A stretch of 64,000 bases of DNA from Bacilli bacterium (lineage in GTDB: Bacteria > Bacillota_I > Bacilli_A > Izemoplasmatales > Hujiaoplasmataceae): NCBI GenBank assembly GCA_018399755.1, contig JAGYOE010000003.1, forward strand, positions 1 to 64,000, read 5' to 3'. The notes below the pieces were generated by a model. It saw only the letters and a list, made by a program, of their open reading frames with translations. It ran no database searches and was not told the origin of the DNA. The position numbers and the translations under genes were made by a program. This document shows, one piece after another, positions 43,479 through 54,736 of the stretch (position 1 is its first letter; the number at the start of each line of letters is the position of its first letter).

Positions 43479-44124
43479 TAAACAAGTAATTGCTTCAAGA
43501 ATTGCTTTAGAATTAAAAGATGGAGATTTAGTTAATCTTGGTATTGGTATTCCTACCTTGGTTGCTAATTATGTTCCTGAAAATAAAAAAGTAATTTTTC
43601 AATCAGAAAATGGAATTATTGGTTTAGGACCAGATAAAGGCGAAGATAATTATATCGTTAATGCTGGCGGTTTAAAAGCATCAATAATACAAGGAGGAGC
43701 TTTTATTGATTCGGCTACTTCATTTACTTTTATTCGCGGTGGCCATATTGATGTTACTGTTTTAGGAGCTTTAGAAGTTGATCAAGAAGGTTCGATAGCT
43801 TCTTGGATTATTCCTGGGAAATTAGTTCCGGGTATGGGTGGAGCTATGGATTTAGTTACAGGAGCTAAAAAAGTTATTATTGCTATGAGACATACAAATA
43901 AAGGTAGAGTAAAGATTCTTAAAAAGTGTCGTTTGCCTTTAACTGCTTTTAACCAAGCAAATTTATTTGTTACAGAAATGGCGGTAATGGAAGTTAAAGA
44001 AGATGGCTTGCATTTATTAGAAGTAAATCCTAAATATACAGTAAAAGAAGTTATTGAGGCTACTGAAGCTGAATTAATAATCAGTGAAGTTATGCCAATG
44101 AAAGGAGTAGAAGATGAAAACTAG
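43471..44124 (+). CDS. CoA-transferase subunit B (AtoA-like)
   Basis: [40 protein letters not shown]...[23 protein letters not shown]. Confidence 0.92.
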   Translation: MNDKQVIASRIALELKDGDLVNLGIGIPTLVANYVPENKKVIFQSENGIIGLGPDKGEDNYIVNAGGLKASIIQGGAFIDSATSFTFIRGGHIDVTVLGALEVDQEGSIASWIIPGKLVPGMGGAMDLVTGAKKVIIAMRHTNKGRVKILKKCRLPLTAFNQANLFVTEMAVMEVKEDGLHLLEVNPKYTVKEVIEATEAELIISEVMPMKGVEDEN

Positions 44125-44497
44125 TTTGAAATTAAGAATGTCAAATCAAGATGCTCATTATGGTGGAAATTTAGTTGATGGCGCAAAAATATTAGCTTTG
44201 TTTGGAGATGCCGCAACTGAATTATTAATTAGAAATGATGGTGATGAAGGTTTATTTAGAGCTTATGAAAAAGTTGACTTTTTAACCCCTGTATTTGCGG
44301 GAGACTTTTTAGAAATAGAAGCGATTATCTTAAAGCAAGGTAATACCTCAAGAAAAATTGAGTTTAAATGTTTTAAAGTGATTACTCCTAGGCCGGATTT
44401 ATCAGATAGTGCTTGTGATGTTTTAGAGAAAAAAATCCTAACAACTCATGCAATAGGAACATGTATTGTTCCAAAGGAAAAACAGCGAAATGGATAA
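44114..44497 (+). CDS. kal: 3-aminobutyryl-CoA ammonia-lyase
   Basis: [63 protein letters not shown]; between CoA-transferase and kce. Confidence 0.9.
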   Translation: MKTSLKLRMSNQDAHYGGNLVDGAKILALFGDAATELLIRNDGDEGLFRAYEKVDFLTPVFAGDFLEIEAIILKQGNTSRKIEFKCFKVITPRPDLSDSACDVLEKKILTTHAIGTCIVPKEKQRNG

Positions 44498-45311
44498 ATT
44501 GATAATCACTTGCGCAATCACTGGCGCAGAGACTACAAAAGCACATAATAAAGCTGTTCCTTATACAGTTAAAGAAATGGTTGATGAAGCTAAATCAGCC
44601 TTTAAAGCAGGGGCTTCAATAATACATTTACATGCGCGTTATGATGATGGAACACCAACTCAAGATAAATCAAGATATAAAAAAATTATAACAGCTATTT
44701 TAAAGGAATGTCCTGATTTAATTATTCAAGTTTCTACTGGCGGAGCGGTAGGAATGAGTGTAGAGGAACGCTCTGATGTATTAAACTTAAAGCCAGAAAT
44801 GGCAACTCTTGATTGTGGCACTTTAAATTTTGGTGGCGATGAAATATTTATTAACACCGAAAATAATATAATCTATTTTGCAGAAAAGATGGATGATTTA
44901 AAGATAAAATATGAAATGGAGTGTTTTGAAAAAGGTCATATTGATATGACAAAACGTTTAATAAAAAAGGGCATTATTAAACCGCCTTATCACTATAGTT
45001 TTGTTTTAGGTGTTAATGGAGGTATGATAGGAGAAGAAAGAGACTTTTTATTTCTAAAAGATAGTATTCCAAGTAACGCTAGTTATAGTGTTGCTGGGAT
45101 TGGTAAGTATGAGTTTTCACTTGCTGAACTAGCAATAAAGCATGGCGGACATGTGAGAGTTGGTTTAGAGGATAATATATATTTAGAAAAAGGTATTCTT
45201 GCTAAATCAAATGCTGAGTTAGTAGAAAAAGTAGTAAAAATCGCAAAAAAATATAACAGAGAAATCGCTAATACTAGCGAAACACGCAAAATATTAAAAA
45301 TGGAGGAATAA
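44490..45311 (+). CDS. kce: 3-keto-5-aminohexanoate cleavage enzyme
   Basis: [24 protein letters not shown]...[27 protein letters not shown] (BKACE/DUF849); ATG at 44490 preferred. Confidence 0.93.
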   Translation: MDKLIITCAITGAETTKAHNKAVPYTVKEMVDEAKSAFKAGASIIHLHARYDDGTPTQDKSRYKKIITAILKECPDLIIQVSTGGAVGMSVEERSDVLNLKPEMATLDCGTLNFGGDEIFINTENNIIYFAEKMDDLKIKYEMECFEKGHIDMTKRLIKKGIIKPPYHYSFVLGVNGGMIGEERDFLFLKDSIPSNASYSVAGIGKYEFSLAELAIKHGGHVRVGLEDNIYLEKGILAKSNAELVEKVVKIAKKYNREIANTSETRKILKMEE

Positions 45312-45312
45312 T

Positions 45313-46353
45313 ATGGAAAAACTTTGTAGATTTGGAACACATAGAGTAATATATCCGTTAGGTTCATTACCGCAAACTGCGGAAAAAATTGATAATCAAA
45401 TGGTATGTTTAGATAATGAAATTTTAATTGATGTGGAAACATTAAATATCGATTCAGCTTCTTTTACTCAAATAAGAGAAGTATGTAATGATGATTTAGA
45501 TAAAATGTCAGAAATGATATTGGATATTGTTGAAACAAAAGGTAAAATGCAAAATCCTGTAACTGGAAGTGGCGGGATGTTATTAGGGAAAATTAAGGAG
45601 ATAGGAAAAGATTATAAAACTGATGCTTCTATAGGAGATAAAATAGCTTCTTTAGTTTCTTTATCTTTAACTCCTTTACAAATAGATGAAATTATCAGTA
45701 TTGATTTAACTAAAGATCAAGTAAATATAAAAGGACAGGCGATTTTATTTGAAACAGGAATTTTCTCAGTGATTCCCAAAGATTTACCTGCAGATATAGT
45801 ATTATCAGCTTTAGATGTTTGTGGAGCTCCTACACAAGTAAATAAACTTGTGAAAAAAGGTGACTCAGTTTTAATTTTAGGAGCTGCAGGAAAATCTGGT
45901 ATTTTATCAGCTTATCAAGCAAAGAAGAATGCTGGTAAAGAAGGGAAAGTAATTGGTTTAATTCATTCAGAAGATAAACGAGCTGATTTAGAAAAACTAA
46001 ATGTTTGTGATTATATCATTGTTGGGGATGCAAAAAATCCAATGGAAGTATATGATAATGTTTTAGAGTTAAATGGTGATTTAGTTGATGTAACTATTAA
46101 TGTTGTAAATGTTTCAAATACAGAAATGTCATCAATTTTACCAACAAAGAAAACTGGAACAGTTTATTTCTTTAGTATGGCTACTTCATTTACAAAGAGC
46201 GCATTAGGCGCGGAAGGAATTGCTTCTGAAGCTTTGATGATAATTGGAAATGGATATACAAAGGATCACGCTGAATTTACTTTAAATATATTAAGGGAAT
46301 CGAAACCAGTTTATGATTTATTTGTAGAAAGATATGGAAAGGAGAAAAAATGA
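45313..46353 (+). CDS. kdd: L-erythro-3,5-diaminohexanoate dehydrogenase
   Basis: FGTHRVIYPLGSLPQTAEKIDNQM...ILGAAGKSGILSAYQAKK...; between kce and kamA. Confidence 0.92.
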   Translation: MEKLCRFGTHRVIYPLGSLPQTAEKIDNQMVCLDNEILIDVETLNIDSASFTQIREVCNDDLDKMSEMILDIVETKGKMQNPVTGSGGMLLGKIKEIGKDYKTDASIGDKIASLVSLSLTPLQIDEIISIDLTKDQVNIKGQAILFETGIFSVIPKDLPADIVLSALDVCGAPTQVNKLVKKGDSVLILGAAGKSGILSAYQAKKNAGKEGKVIGLIHSEDKRADLEKLNVCDYIIVGDAKNPMEVYDNVLELNGDLVDVTINVVNVSNTEMSSILPTKKTGTVYFFSMATSFTKSALGAEGIASEALMIIGNGYTKDHAEFTLNILRESKPVYDLFVERYGKEKK

Positions 46354-47603
46354 AAAGTATAACTAATGATAGTTATTTAGATAGAAAAGTAAAATATTTT
46401 CCTAATGTTTCACAAAAGGATTGGGAAGATTGGCATTGGCAGGTTAGAAACCGAATTCAAACTGTAGAACAATTAGATAAATTTGCAAAACTAGATAAAA
46501 CCGAAAAAGAAAATATTGAAAAAGTTTTGGCTAAGTTTAGAATGGCTATTACCCCATATTTCTTTAGTTTAATCGACTTGGATAACCCGGATTGCCCAAT
46601 AAGAAAACAAACAATACCATCAATAGAAGAATTGCATGTTTCTGATAATGATATGCTAGATCCTTTAGCTGAAGATACTGATTCACCTGTTCCAGGGCTA
46701 ACTCATCGCTATCCTGATCGAGTATTATTCTTAATTACTGATATGTGTTCGATGTATTGTCGCCATTGTACTAGAAGACGCTTTGCGGGACAATCGGATG
46801 AAAGAATGCCTAAAGAAAGAATTGATCAAGCAATTGAATATATTAAAAAAACAAAGGAAGTTCGAGATGTATTATTATCGGGTGGAGATGCTTTATTAGT
46901 AAGCGATAAGTTTTTAGAAGATATCATAAAAAGACTCAGAGAAATAGATCATGTAGAAGTGATTAGGATTGGCACAAGAACGCCAGTAGTTTTACCACAA
47001 CGTATTACAGACGATTTTGTTAATATGTTAAAAAAATATCACCCAATTTGGTTAAACATGCAATTTAATCACTATGATGAAATTACTAAAGAAAGTAAAC
47101 ATGCAATTGACAAACTGGCTGATGCAGGAATTCCTTTAGGTAATCAATCAGTATTGTTAAAAGGGATAAATGATTCAGTAGAAATTATGAAGACTTTAGT
47201 TCAAAGATTAGTTCAAATAAGAGTAAGACCTTATTATATCTATCAATGTGACTTATCTTTAGGAATAGAACATTTTCGAACACCAGTTTCAAAAGGTATT
47301 GAAATTATTGAAGGTTTAAGAGGACATACTTCAGGTTTTGCGGTGCCAACTTTTGTAATTGATGCTCCTGGAGGCGGCGGGAAAATTCCAGTAATGCCTA
47401 ATTATGTTATTTCACAAGCACCGGGGAAAATAGTTTTAAGAAATTATGAAGGGGTTATTTCAACATATAGCGAACCTAAAACGGTTTATAATAATAAAGA
47501 TAATTATGAAAATTCAGAAGGAGTTAGTGCTTTACTTGCGGGAAAACAAATTTCTTTAGAACCAAAAGACCTTAAAAGGAAGAAAAGAACATTAAAGAAA
47601 TAA
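46350..47603 (+). CDS. kamA: Lysine 2,3-aminomutase
   Basis: DWHWQVRNRI...HRYPDRVLFLITDMCSMYCRHCTRRRFAG (radical SAM CxxxCxxC), VRDVLLSGGDALLVSD. Confidence 0.95.
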   Translation: MKSITNDSYLDRKVKYFPNVSQKDWEDWHWQVRNRIQTVEQLDKFAKLDKTEKENIEKVLAKFRMAITPYFFSLIDLDNPDCPIRKQTIPSIEELHVSDNDMLDPLAEDTDSPVPGLTHRYPDRVLFLITDMCSMYCRHCTRRRFAGQSDERMPKERIDQAIEYIKKTKEVRDVLLSGGDALLVSDKFLEDIIKRLREIDHVEVIRIGTRTPVVLPQRITDDFVNMLKKYHPIWLNMQFNHYDEITKESKHAIDKLADAGIPLGNQSVLLKGINDSVEIMKTLVQRLVQIRVRPYYIYQCDLSLGIEHFRTPVSKGIEIIEGLRGHTSGFAVPTFVIDAPGGGGKIPVMPNYVISQAPGKIVLRNYEGVISTYSEPKTVYNNKDNYENSEGVSALLAGKQISLEPKDLKRKKRTLKK

Positions 47604-48580
47604 TTAATGCGCTTGATAAATATCGCGTAATAAATATATTAGGAAACACAAAAAATGCAGGTAAGACTACAGTTTTAAACTATATTATCGATAATTATAA
47701 TAAACCTTTAATAATAACCTCTATTGGTTTAGACGGAGAAGAAATAGATCAAGTCACCTTCTTAGAAAAACCTCAAGTTTTTGTCAGGAGCAATGATATT
47801 ATCGCGACTGCTAAAGAAACTTTAACAAAATTACAGGCGAATTATAAAATAATAACTGAAACTAATATTTTTACGTCTATTGGTAATATTGTGGTTTGCG
47901 AAATCTTATCTAGTGGGAAGGCATTAATTGCTGGCCCTTCTTTGGTTAGTGATATGAATCATTTAATAAAAGATTTAAAAAATATTTATGATTACAATAT
48001 TATTATTGATGGCGCCTTTTTTAGACAGAGTTTCGCTAGCATAGCTGATGGATCAATTTTGGTTATTGGGGCTAATTATTCTCCTGATATTAACAAAACT
48101 GTAGAAAATGCAAATTTATCATATAAAAAATTAACTTTACCAGTTATTCCTGATAAATATCAAGTTTTTAAAAATAAATCTAAAGTCTGCTTTTTAAAAA
48201 GTAATAGTTTAATTGAATTACATTTTTCTTCGATAATAGGTAAAGTTGATAAAATAATTAATGAAGAAACTTTAAATTCACAAGCTATATTTTTACCTAA
48301 CACTTTAACTGATGAACTAGTTAATTGGTTAACTAAAAAGCCTGACTATTTTAAATCTGATATTGTAGTTAATTCAGGAATTAACATTCAATTAAATAAT
48401 CAGAATCTAAAAAATTTATTTCGTTTAGAAAATAATGTTTTTGTTGTTGATCCAATAAACATTGCTTGTATTTGTTATAATCCAACTTCTACAAGAGGTT
48501 ATTATTATGATGAAATTGAGTTTGCGAATAAATTAAGTAATAAATTACAGAGAAAAGTTATAAATGTAAAAGAGGTGTGA
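47591..48580 (+). CDS. kamB: KamB-like lysine 5,6-aminomutase reactivase subunit (possible ATT start)
   Basis: 329-codon open frame beginning after an in-frame TAA; P-loop GNTKNAGKTT lies upstream of the first ATG (47891); position between kamA and kamD. Confidence 0.65.
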   Translation: MKEIINALDKYRVINILGNTKNAGKTTVLNYIIDNYNKPLIITSIGLDGEEIDQVTFLEKPQVFVRSNDIIATAKETLTKLQANYKIITETNIFTSIGNIVVCEILSSGKALIAGPSLVSDMNHLIKDLKNIYDYNIIIDGAFFRQSFASIADGSILVIGANYSPDINKTVENANLSYKKLTLPVIPDKYQVFKNKSKVCFLKSNSLIELHFSSIIGKVDKIINEETLNSQAIFLPNTLTDELVNWLTKKPDYFKSDIVVNSGINIQLNNQNLKNLFRLENNVFVVDPINIACICYNPTSTRGYYYDEIEFANKLSNKLQRKVINVKEV

Positions 48581-48584
48581 AAGA

Positions 48585-50141
48585 ATGAATAAACTTAACT
48601 TAGATAATAAACTGATTACATCTTGTAGGAAATATGCTAAAAGTATTGCTAAAGATGTTCAAGACTATATTAATAAACATTCTACAGTTAGTGTAGAAAG
48701 AACTGTTTTAAGGTTACTAGGTATTGAAGGAGTAGATAAATTTGATGTGCCATTAGTTAATCGTTTAGTAGATGATGTAAAGGAAAATGGAGATTTATCT
48801 TTAGGTGTGTCAATATATATAGCATCTGCCTTAAAAGCTAATAATAAAAATTTAACCGAATATTTAGATTACTATTTGTCTAATAATGTTAGTTTAACTG
48901 ATAATAAATTAGTAAATAAGAATGAAGTAGATAAAATATTGCGGCTATATTATAAGAAAAGTTTAACTAAAATCAAGAAAAACCGTGATTTAAGAACTAA
49001 ACTAATCAATAAATATGGTGAAAGAAAAACTGAACTTTATGTGATTGTAGCTACGGGTAATATTGATGAAGACGTATTGCAAGCTCAAGAAGCAGCTAGA
49101 GCTGGGGCTGATATTGTTGCGGTTATTCGTTCAACTGGGCAATCTTTACTTGATTATGTCCCTTATGGAAAAACAACGGAAGGTTTTGGGGGAACTTATG
49201 CAACTCAAGAAAACTTTAAAATTATGCGTTTAGCATTGGATGAAGTTGGGAATGAATTAAATCGTTATATTAAATTGGTGAACTATGCATCTGGTTTATG
49301 CATGCCTGAGATAGCTGCTATGGGAGCTTTAGAAAGATTAGATGTATTATTAAATGATAGTATGTATGGTATTATCTTTCGCGATATAAATATGAAAAGA
49401 ACATTTATTGATCAGTATTTTTCAAGAATGCTAAATGCCTATTCAGGAATTATCATTAATACTGGCGAAGATAATTATCTAACAACTAGTGATGCTGTTT
49501 TAGAAGCTCATACAGTAACAGCTTCACAATTTATTAATGAAGGTTTTGCTTTAGAAGCTAAACTTAAACCTGAATTAATGGGATTAGGACACGCTTTTGA
49601 AATTAACCCAAATATTGAAAATTCATTTTTATTGGAAATTGCTCAAGCGCAATTGTCTAGAGAATTGTTTCCTAAAGCACCCTTAAAATATATGCCACCA
49701 ACGAAACATATTAATGGGAACATATTTAGAGCTTATCAACAAAATGCAATGTTTAATATAGTTACAAATCTAACTGAACAAAAAATTCATTTATTAGGAA
49801 TGATGACTGAAGCTATACATACTCCTTTTATATCAGATCGTTACTTAGCTATTAAGAATGCTGAGATGATTCAAAAGTCTATGAAATCTTTGACCGACGA
49901 GATTACTTATAAAAAAGATGGTTTTATCCAAAAACGAGCTAATGAAGTATTAGAAAATGCGCATATGCTTTTAAAACAAATTGATAAAGATGGGATGTTT
50001 AAAACACTTGCAAATGGAGTTTTTGCTGAAACAAAACGCGCTGAAGATGCTGGTAAAGGTTTAGACGGAGTTTTCAAAAAATCTAATGATTATATAAATG
50101 TCGTTAGTGATAGATTGGAGGCGTACTTTAATGAAAATTAG
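48585..50141 (+). CDS. kamD: Lysine 5,6-aminomutase alpha subunit
   Basis: DNKLITSCRKYAKSIAKDVQDYINKHSTVSVERTVLRLLGIEGVD...RSTGQSLLDYVPYGKTTEGFGGTYATQENFKIMR. Confidence 0.95.
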   Translation: MNKLNLDNKLITSCRKYAKSIAKDVQDYINKHSTVSVERTVLRLLGIEGVDKFDVPLVNRLVDDVKENGDLSLGVSIYIASALKANNKNLTEYLDYYLSNNVSLTDNKLVNKNEVDKILRLYYKKSLTKIKKNRDLRTKLINKYGERKTELYVIVATGNIDEDVLQAQEAARAGADIVAVIRSTGQSLLDYVPYGKTTEGFGGTYATQENFKIMRLALDEVGNELNRYIKLVNYASGLCMPEIAAMGALERLDVLLNDSMYGIIFRDINMKRTFIDQYFSRMLNAYSGIIINTGEDNYLTTSDAVLEAHTVTASQFINEGFALEAKLKPELMGLGHAFEINPNIENSFLLEIAQAQLSRELFPKAPLKYMPPTKHINGNIFRAYQQNAMFNIVTNLTEQKIHLLGMMTEAIHTPFISDRYLAIKNAEMIQKSMKSLTDEITYKKDGFIQKRANEVLENAHMLLKQIDKDGMFKTLANGVFAETKRAEDAGKGLDGVFKKSNDYINVVSDRLEAYFNEN

Positions 50142-50862
50142 ACCTTATGGAGATACATTAAACGATGGAGCTACTCAGGTTAGTTTTACTTTGCCAATTG
50201 AATTATCAGCTAAAGCAATTCAAGCAGCTAAAGAATTAGCAAAAAAGATGGGTTTAATAAACCCTAGTGTTGTTCATTCTGAAAAAATAGGTAAAAACTT
50301 TTCCTTCTTTATTATTTATGGGGCATTAAATGCAAATGTAGATATTGATAAAATTAAAGTTACTGAAATTAAAAAGACTTCTAAATCTCAAAAAGAAATA
50401 GAGGAGATGATAAAAACTAATTTTGAAAGAGAGCTTATATTTGTTGGCGCATCTACTGGGACAGATGCTCATACTGTAGGTATAGATGCAATAATGAATA
50501 TGAAAGGCTTTGACGGTCATTATGGGTTAGAACGTTATCAAGGAATAAAAGCTTACAATTTAGGCTCTCAGGTTAATAATGAAGATTTTATAAAAATTGC
50601 TAGAGATAAAAAAGCAGATGTATTACTTGTGTCACAAACAGTTACACAAAAAGATGTTCACTTAAAAAATTTAGTTGAGTTAGTTGAATTATTAGAATCA
50701 GAAAATTTAAGAGACAAGGTTATTTTAATTGCTGGAGGGGCTAGAATTAATCATGAACTGGCTAAAGAGTTAGGTTATGATGCTGGTTTTGGACCAGGAA
50801 ATTATGCAGAAGATGTAGCTTTATTCGCTATTGAAGAATTGATAAAAAGAAAAGAGGGTTAA
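50131..50862 (+). CDS. kamE: Lysine 5,6-aminomutase beta subunit
   Basis: RPYGDTLNDGATQVSFTLP...IFVGASTGTDAHTVGIDAIMNMKGFDGHYGLERYQGIKAYNLGSQV (DxHxxG-type B12 motif); ATG at 50131 preferred. Confidence 0.95.
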   Translation: MKIRPYGDTLNDGATQVSFTLPIELSAKAIQAAKELAKKMGLINPSVVHSEKIGKNFSFFIIYGALNANVDIDKIKVTEIKKTSKSQKEIEEMIKTNFERELIFVGASTGTDAHTVGIDAIMNMKGFDGHYGLERYQGIKAYNLGSQVNNEDFIKIARDKKADVLLVSQTVTQKDVHLKNLVELVELLESENLRDKVILIAGGARINHELAKELGYDAGFGPGNYAEDVALFAIEELIKRKEG

Positions 50863-50863
50863 A

Positions 50864-51388
50864 ATGTTAATTAATAAATTGAGCCAAATTTCTACAAAAA
50901 AAGGTGATTCTGGAACATCAAAAAATTATAGTAATGAAGAATATTCTAAGGACTATACTATCTTTGAAGTTTTAGGTACTATTGATGAACTTAGTTCATT
51001 TTTAGGTTTAACCTATCATTATTGGGAGTCACAGTTAATTAAAACAATTCAAGAACATTTACAAAGAATTAGTTCTCAAGTTGCCACAAATCCAAACTCT
51101 AAAAATTATCAAAAACTAGAAAAAATTACTGAAGATGAAACAACTATTTTAGAAGATTTTATTAAAGTTTATTTAAGAAAATATCCATTAAATAACACTT
51201 TTTATTTACCTGGTAGTGAAAAATCAAAAGCTGGAGCTTATTTAGATGTTTCACGAGCAATAACTAGAAGATCTGAACGCAGATTAGTTGCTTTAGAAAA
51301 GTTAGAAAAAAGAACTGATTTAAAAGAAATAAAAATGTATTTAAATCGATTAAGTGATCTTTTATTTGTCTTGTCAATTAATAGTTAA
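50864..51388 (+). CDS. PduO-type cob(I)alamin adenosyltransferase
   Basis: STKKGDSGTSKNYSNEE...FEVLGTIDELSSFLGL...FYLPGSEKSKAGAYLDVSRAITRRSERR. Confidence 0.9.
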   Translation: MLINKLSQISTKKGDSGTSKNYSNEEYSKDYTIFEVLGTIDELSSFLGLTYHYWESQLIKTIQEHLQRISSQVATNPNSKNYQKLEKITEDETTILEDFIKVYLRKYPLNNTFYLPGSEKSKAGAYLDVSRAITRRSERRLVALEKLEKRTDLKEIKMYLNRLSDLLFVLSINS

Positions 51389-51478
51389 AATTTGTTTTAA
51401 TTAAAACTTTAATTCTACCTATAACTATGATATAATGTTTTACGTTATAAAAACGCTTACACTTAAGAGGAGATTATT

Positions 51479-51885
51479 TTGAAAACAATCGTAATAGGCG
51501 TTATTGGCGCCGATGTACATGCTAGTGGGAAACAAAATCATTGATTATACCCTTGTAAACTCAGGGTACAATGTCATTAACATCGGGGTATTATCATCTC
51601 AAGAGGATTTTATCAATGCTGCAATTGAAACAGATGCAGATTTGATAATGGTTTCATCTCTATATGGTCATGGAGAGATTGACTGTAGAGGAATGAGAGA
51701 AAATGCATTGAGTCAGGTCTTGAGGATATACTACTTTATGTTGGGTGGAAACATCGTTGTTGGAAAACAAGACTTTGAAGAAACAGAAGCAAAGATTTAT
51801 CGATATGGGTTTTGATAGAGTTTATCCTCCAGGAACATCGATAGAAACTGCTTTAGAAGATATAAAAGAGGACTTAGGAGAGTAA
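51479..51885 (+). pseudogene. glmS: Methylaspartate (glutamate) mutase S subunit, with four indels
   Basis: [129 protein letters not shown] across frames. Confidence 0.85.
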
Positions 51886-51886
51886 A

Positions 51887-53272
51887 ATGCCAAATTACTT
51901 ACTAGTGGATTTTGGATCAACTTTTACAAAATTATGTGCTGTAGATAAGGATGCAGAAAAAATAATTGGTACTTCTGTCCATTATACAACAGTGAGTGAG
52001 GACATTAGTATAGGTTATAATAATGCATTAAAACTCTTATACGATAAAATAGGGAAAAAAATTGAATTTGATCAAGTTATAGCTTGTTCATCAGCAGCTG
52101 GCGGCCTAAAAATGGCCGCTATTGGTCTTGTTGAAGAATTAACTGTAGAAGCCGCTAAAAGAGTTTGTTTAGGGGCTGGTGCTAAGGTAGATTTAGTTTT
52201 TTCACACCATTTAACTAAGAACGAAGTTAAAAAAATTATTGAAGAGGATATTGATATTATCTTATTATCAGGTGGTTCTGATGGTGGAAATACAGAAAAT
52301 GTTATCTATAATGCTAATTTACTTGGTGAAATGGGAGTTAAAGTACCGATTATCTATGCTGGAAATAAATCAGCTGAAGATGATATAATCGACATTATTG
52401 CTAAATATGAGATGAATGGTTTTATTTGCGATAATGTTATGCCAAAAATAAATAAACTGAATCCTAAATGTGCGAGAAAAACAATAAGAGAAATATTTTT
52501 AAAACAGATTATTGAAGCCAAAGGTATTAAAAAAATTGAAAATGAAATTGATCAGGTGATTTTGCCAACACCAAACGCTGTTTTGCAAGCTGCAAAACTA
52601 CTTTCTGAAGGCTATTTAAACGAAAAAGGTTTAGGCGACATTGTATTAGTAGATATTGGCGGAGCAACTACTGATATGTATTCAATATGTTATGCAACCT
52701 CAAGAAGTGATGTGGTTGTTCATGGCTTAGAAGAACCGTTCGCTAAACGAACAGTTGAAGGTGATTTGGGTATGCGCTATTCTGCGCCTGGGATTGTAAA
52801 ATCTCTTTCTAAACAAGAAATAGAGTTTATCAATAATGAAAAGAATATTGATATCGAAACTGAAGTTAACGAAAGGTATAAAAACGTTCACTTGCTACCT
52901 CATAGTGAAAGGGATAAATTTATTGATCAATTTTTAGCTGAGATGTGCGCATATAGAGCAATGAATCGACATTGTGGATTTATTCATGAAGTTATTACCC
53001 CAATGGGAAAAGTATTTAATCAATCAGGAAAAGATTTAACTAATGTAAATTATGTGATTGGTACTGGCGGAGTTTTAATTAATTCGAAAAACCAAAAAGA
53101 AATTTTAAATCAAACTACAAATATATTAAATGATGCAACACAGTTAAGACCTAAAGATCCAGATTTTTTAGTTGATCAATTATACATTCTAGCACCAATG
53201 GGATTATTAGCACAAAAAGATCCTAAACTTGCATTAAAATTAATGAAAGAGAACCTGAAGGAGTTAAATTAA
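51887..53272 (+). CDS. glmL: Glutamate mutase reactivating protein GlmL/MutL
   Basis: YLLVDFGSTFTKLCAVD...IILLSGGSDGGNTENVIYNA...VLVDIGGATTDMYSI. Confidence 0.93.
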   Translation: MPNYLLVDFGSTFTKLCAVDKDAEKIIGTSVHYTTVSEDISIGYNNALKLLYDKIGKKIEFDQVIACSSAAGGLKMAAIGLVEELTVEAAKRVCLGAGAKVDLVFSHHLTKNEVKKIIEEDIDIILLSGGSDGGNTENVIYNANLLGEMGVKVPIIYAGNKSAEDDIIDIIAKYEMNGFICDNVMPKINKLNPKCARKTIREIFLKQIIEAKGIKKIENEIDQVILPTPNAVLQAAKLLSEGYLNEKGLGDIVLVDIGGATTDMYSICYATSRSDVVVHGLEEPFAKRTVEGDLGMRYSAPGIVKSLSKQEIEFINNEKNIDIETEVNERYKNVHLLPHSERDKFIDQFLAEMCAYRAMNRHCGFIHEVITPMGKVFNQSGKDLTNVNYVIGTGGVLINSKNQKEILNQTTNILNDATQLRPKDPDFLVDQLYILAPMGLLAQKDPKLALKLMKENLKELN

Positions 53273-53278
53273 AATAAA

Positions 53279-54736
53279 ATGAATTTAAAAAACAAGAAGA
53301 TTAGTTTAAAAGACTTTTTTAAAGAAAGAGAAGAAGTCTTAAAAAGTTGGAAAACAGGTAATGATTCTGAATTGGATTTAGAAAAATCCGTTGAATATAT
53401 TAAAGGAATACCCAGTTATAAAAATTTCGCTTTTGTGTTAAATAAAGCAAAAGAACATGGGGAAACTTTAATTCAACCGCGAGCTGGTGTGCCTGAATTA
53501 GGAGAACATATAAAATTATTGCAGTTTCTAGAAAAAGCTGGAGCTGATTTTTTGCCAAGCACAATTGATAGTTATACAAGACAAAATAGATATATGGAAG
53601 CTGAAAAAGGTTTAGATGAATCAATGCACAAACATAGAGCTTTATTAAATGGTTTTCCAGCTGTAAATCATGGTGTAAAAAGTTGTAAACAAGTTTTAGA
53701 GGCGGTAAATGTTCCGATTGAAGCTCGTCATGGTACGCCTGATGCTAGATTATTATCTGAAATTATTCATGCTGCAGGTTGGACTTCTAATGAAGGTGGC
53801 GGAATTTCTTATAATATACCTTATGCAAAATCTATTCCGCTAGAAGTTTCAATTAAAAACTGGCAATATTGTGATCGATTAGTAGGTTATTATGAAGAAC
53901 AAGGTATTAAGATTAATCGTGAACCTTTTGGACCTTTAACTGGAACACTTGTTCCACCTTCAATATCAAACACAGTTATGATTATCGAAGCTTTATTAGC
54001 TGCTGAGCAAGGTGTTAAAAATATTACTGTAGGTTATGGAATGGGCGGAAACCTTATTCAAGATGTTGCTGCAGTTAATTCTTTACATTCACAAACAAAA
54101 GAGTATTTAAAAAAATTCGGCTATAATGATATGGAAATTTCTACTGTATTCCATCAGTGGATGGGTGGTTTTCCAGCAGATGAAGCAGAAGCGATGGCAT
54201 TAATATCTTATAGTTCTACAGTTGCGGCACTTTCTAAAGCAACAAAATTAATCACTAAATCACCGCATGAATCTGTTGGTATACCAACAATGGAAGCTAA
54301 TGGTTTAGGAATAAAAGCATCTAAATTTATAGTAAAAATGCTTCAGGATCAAAGGATTACAAGAAGTGAAGAACTAACAGAAGAAATGACTTTAATTAAA
54401 CGTGAAGTTAATTGCTTGATGGACGCTGTTTTAAAAGTTGGTGAGGGAGATTTAGCTGTGGGAGTTGTTAGAGCATTTGAACAAGGCCTTTTAGATATTC
54501 CTTTTGCACCAAGTCAATATAATGCTGGAAAGATTTTTCCAGCAAGAGATAATGATGGACGAATTAGAATTTTAGAATTTGGAAGTTTAGTTATGGACCA
54601 AGAGATAAAAGATTTCCATTATAATAAGATTAAACAAAGAGCAGATTCAGAAAATAGAAAAATCTCATTCCAACTAACTGTTGATGATGTTTATTCAGTT
54701 AGTAAAGGAACCTTGATAGGAAGACCAATAAAATGA
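53279..54736 (+). CDS. glmE: Methylaspartate mutase subunit E
   Basis: [42 protein letters not shown]...[39 protein letters not shown]. Confidence 0.96.
   Translation: MNLKNKKISLKDFFKEREEVLKSWKTGNDSELDLEKSVEYIKGIPSYKNFAFVLNKAKEHGETLIQPRAGVPELGEHIKLLQFLEKAGADFLPSTIDSYTRQNRYMEAEKGLDESMHKHRALLNGFPAVNHGVKSCKQVLEAVNVPIEARHGTPDARLLSEIIHAAGWTSNEGGGISYNIPYAKSIPLEVSIKNWQYCDRLVGYYEEQGIKINREPFGPLTGTLVPPSISNTVMIIEALLAAEQGVKNITVGYGMGGNLIQDVAAVNSLHSQTKEYLKKFGYNDMEISTVFHQWMGGFPADEAEAMALISYSSTVAALSKATKLITKSPHESVGIPTMEANGLGIKASKFIVKMLQDQRITRSEELTEEMTLIKREVNCLMDAVLKVGEGDLAVGVVRAFEQGLLDIPFAPSQYNAGKIFPARDNDGRIRILEFGSLVMDQEIKDFHYNKIKQRADSENRKISFQLTVDDVYSVSKGTLIGRPIK

Noticed and set aside
51504-51815. 103-aa ORF taken as a stand-alone protein starting MAPMYMLVG
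   Set aside because: Its start is an artefact of the glmS frameshift; homology begins upstream in another frame
51479-51885. Programmed ribosomal frameshifting in glmS
   Set aside because: Four separate indels of mixed sign without slippery-site/structure logic; pseudogene or sequence error is simpler
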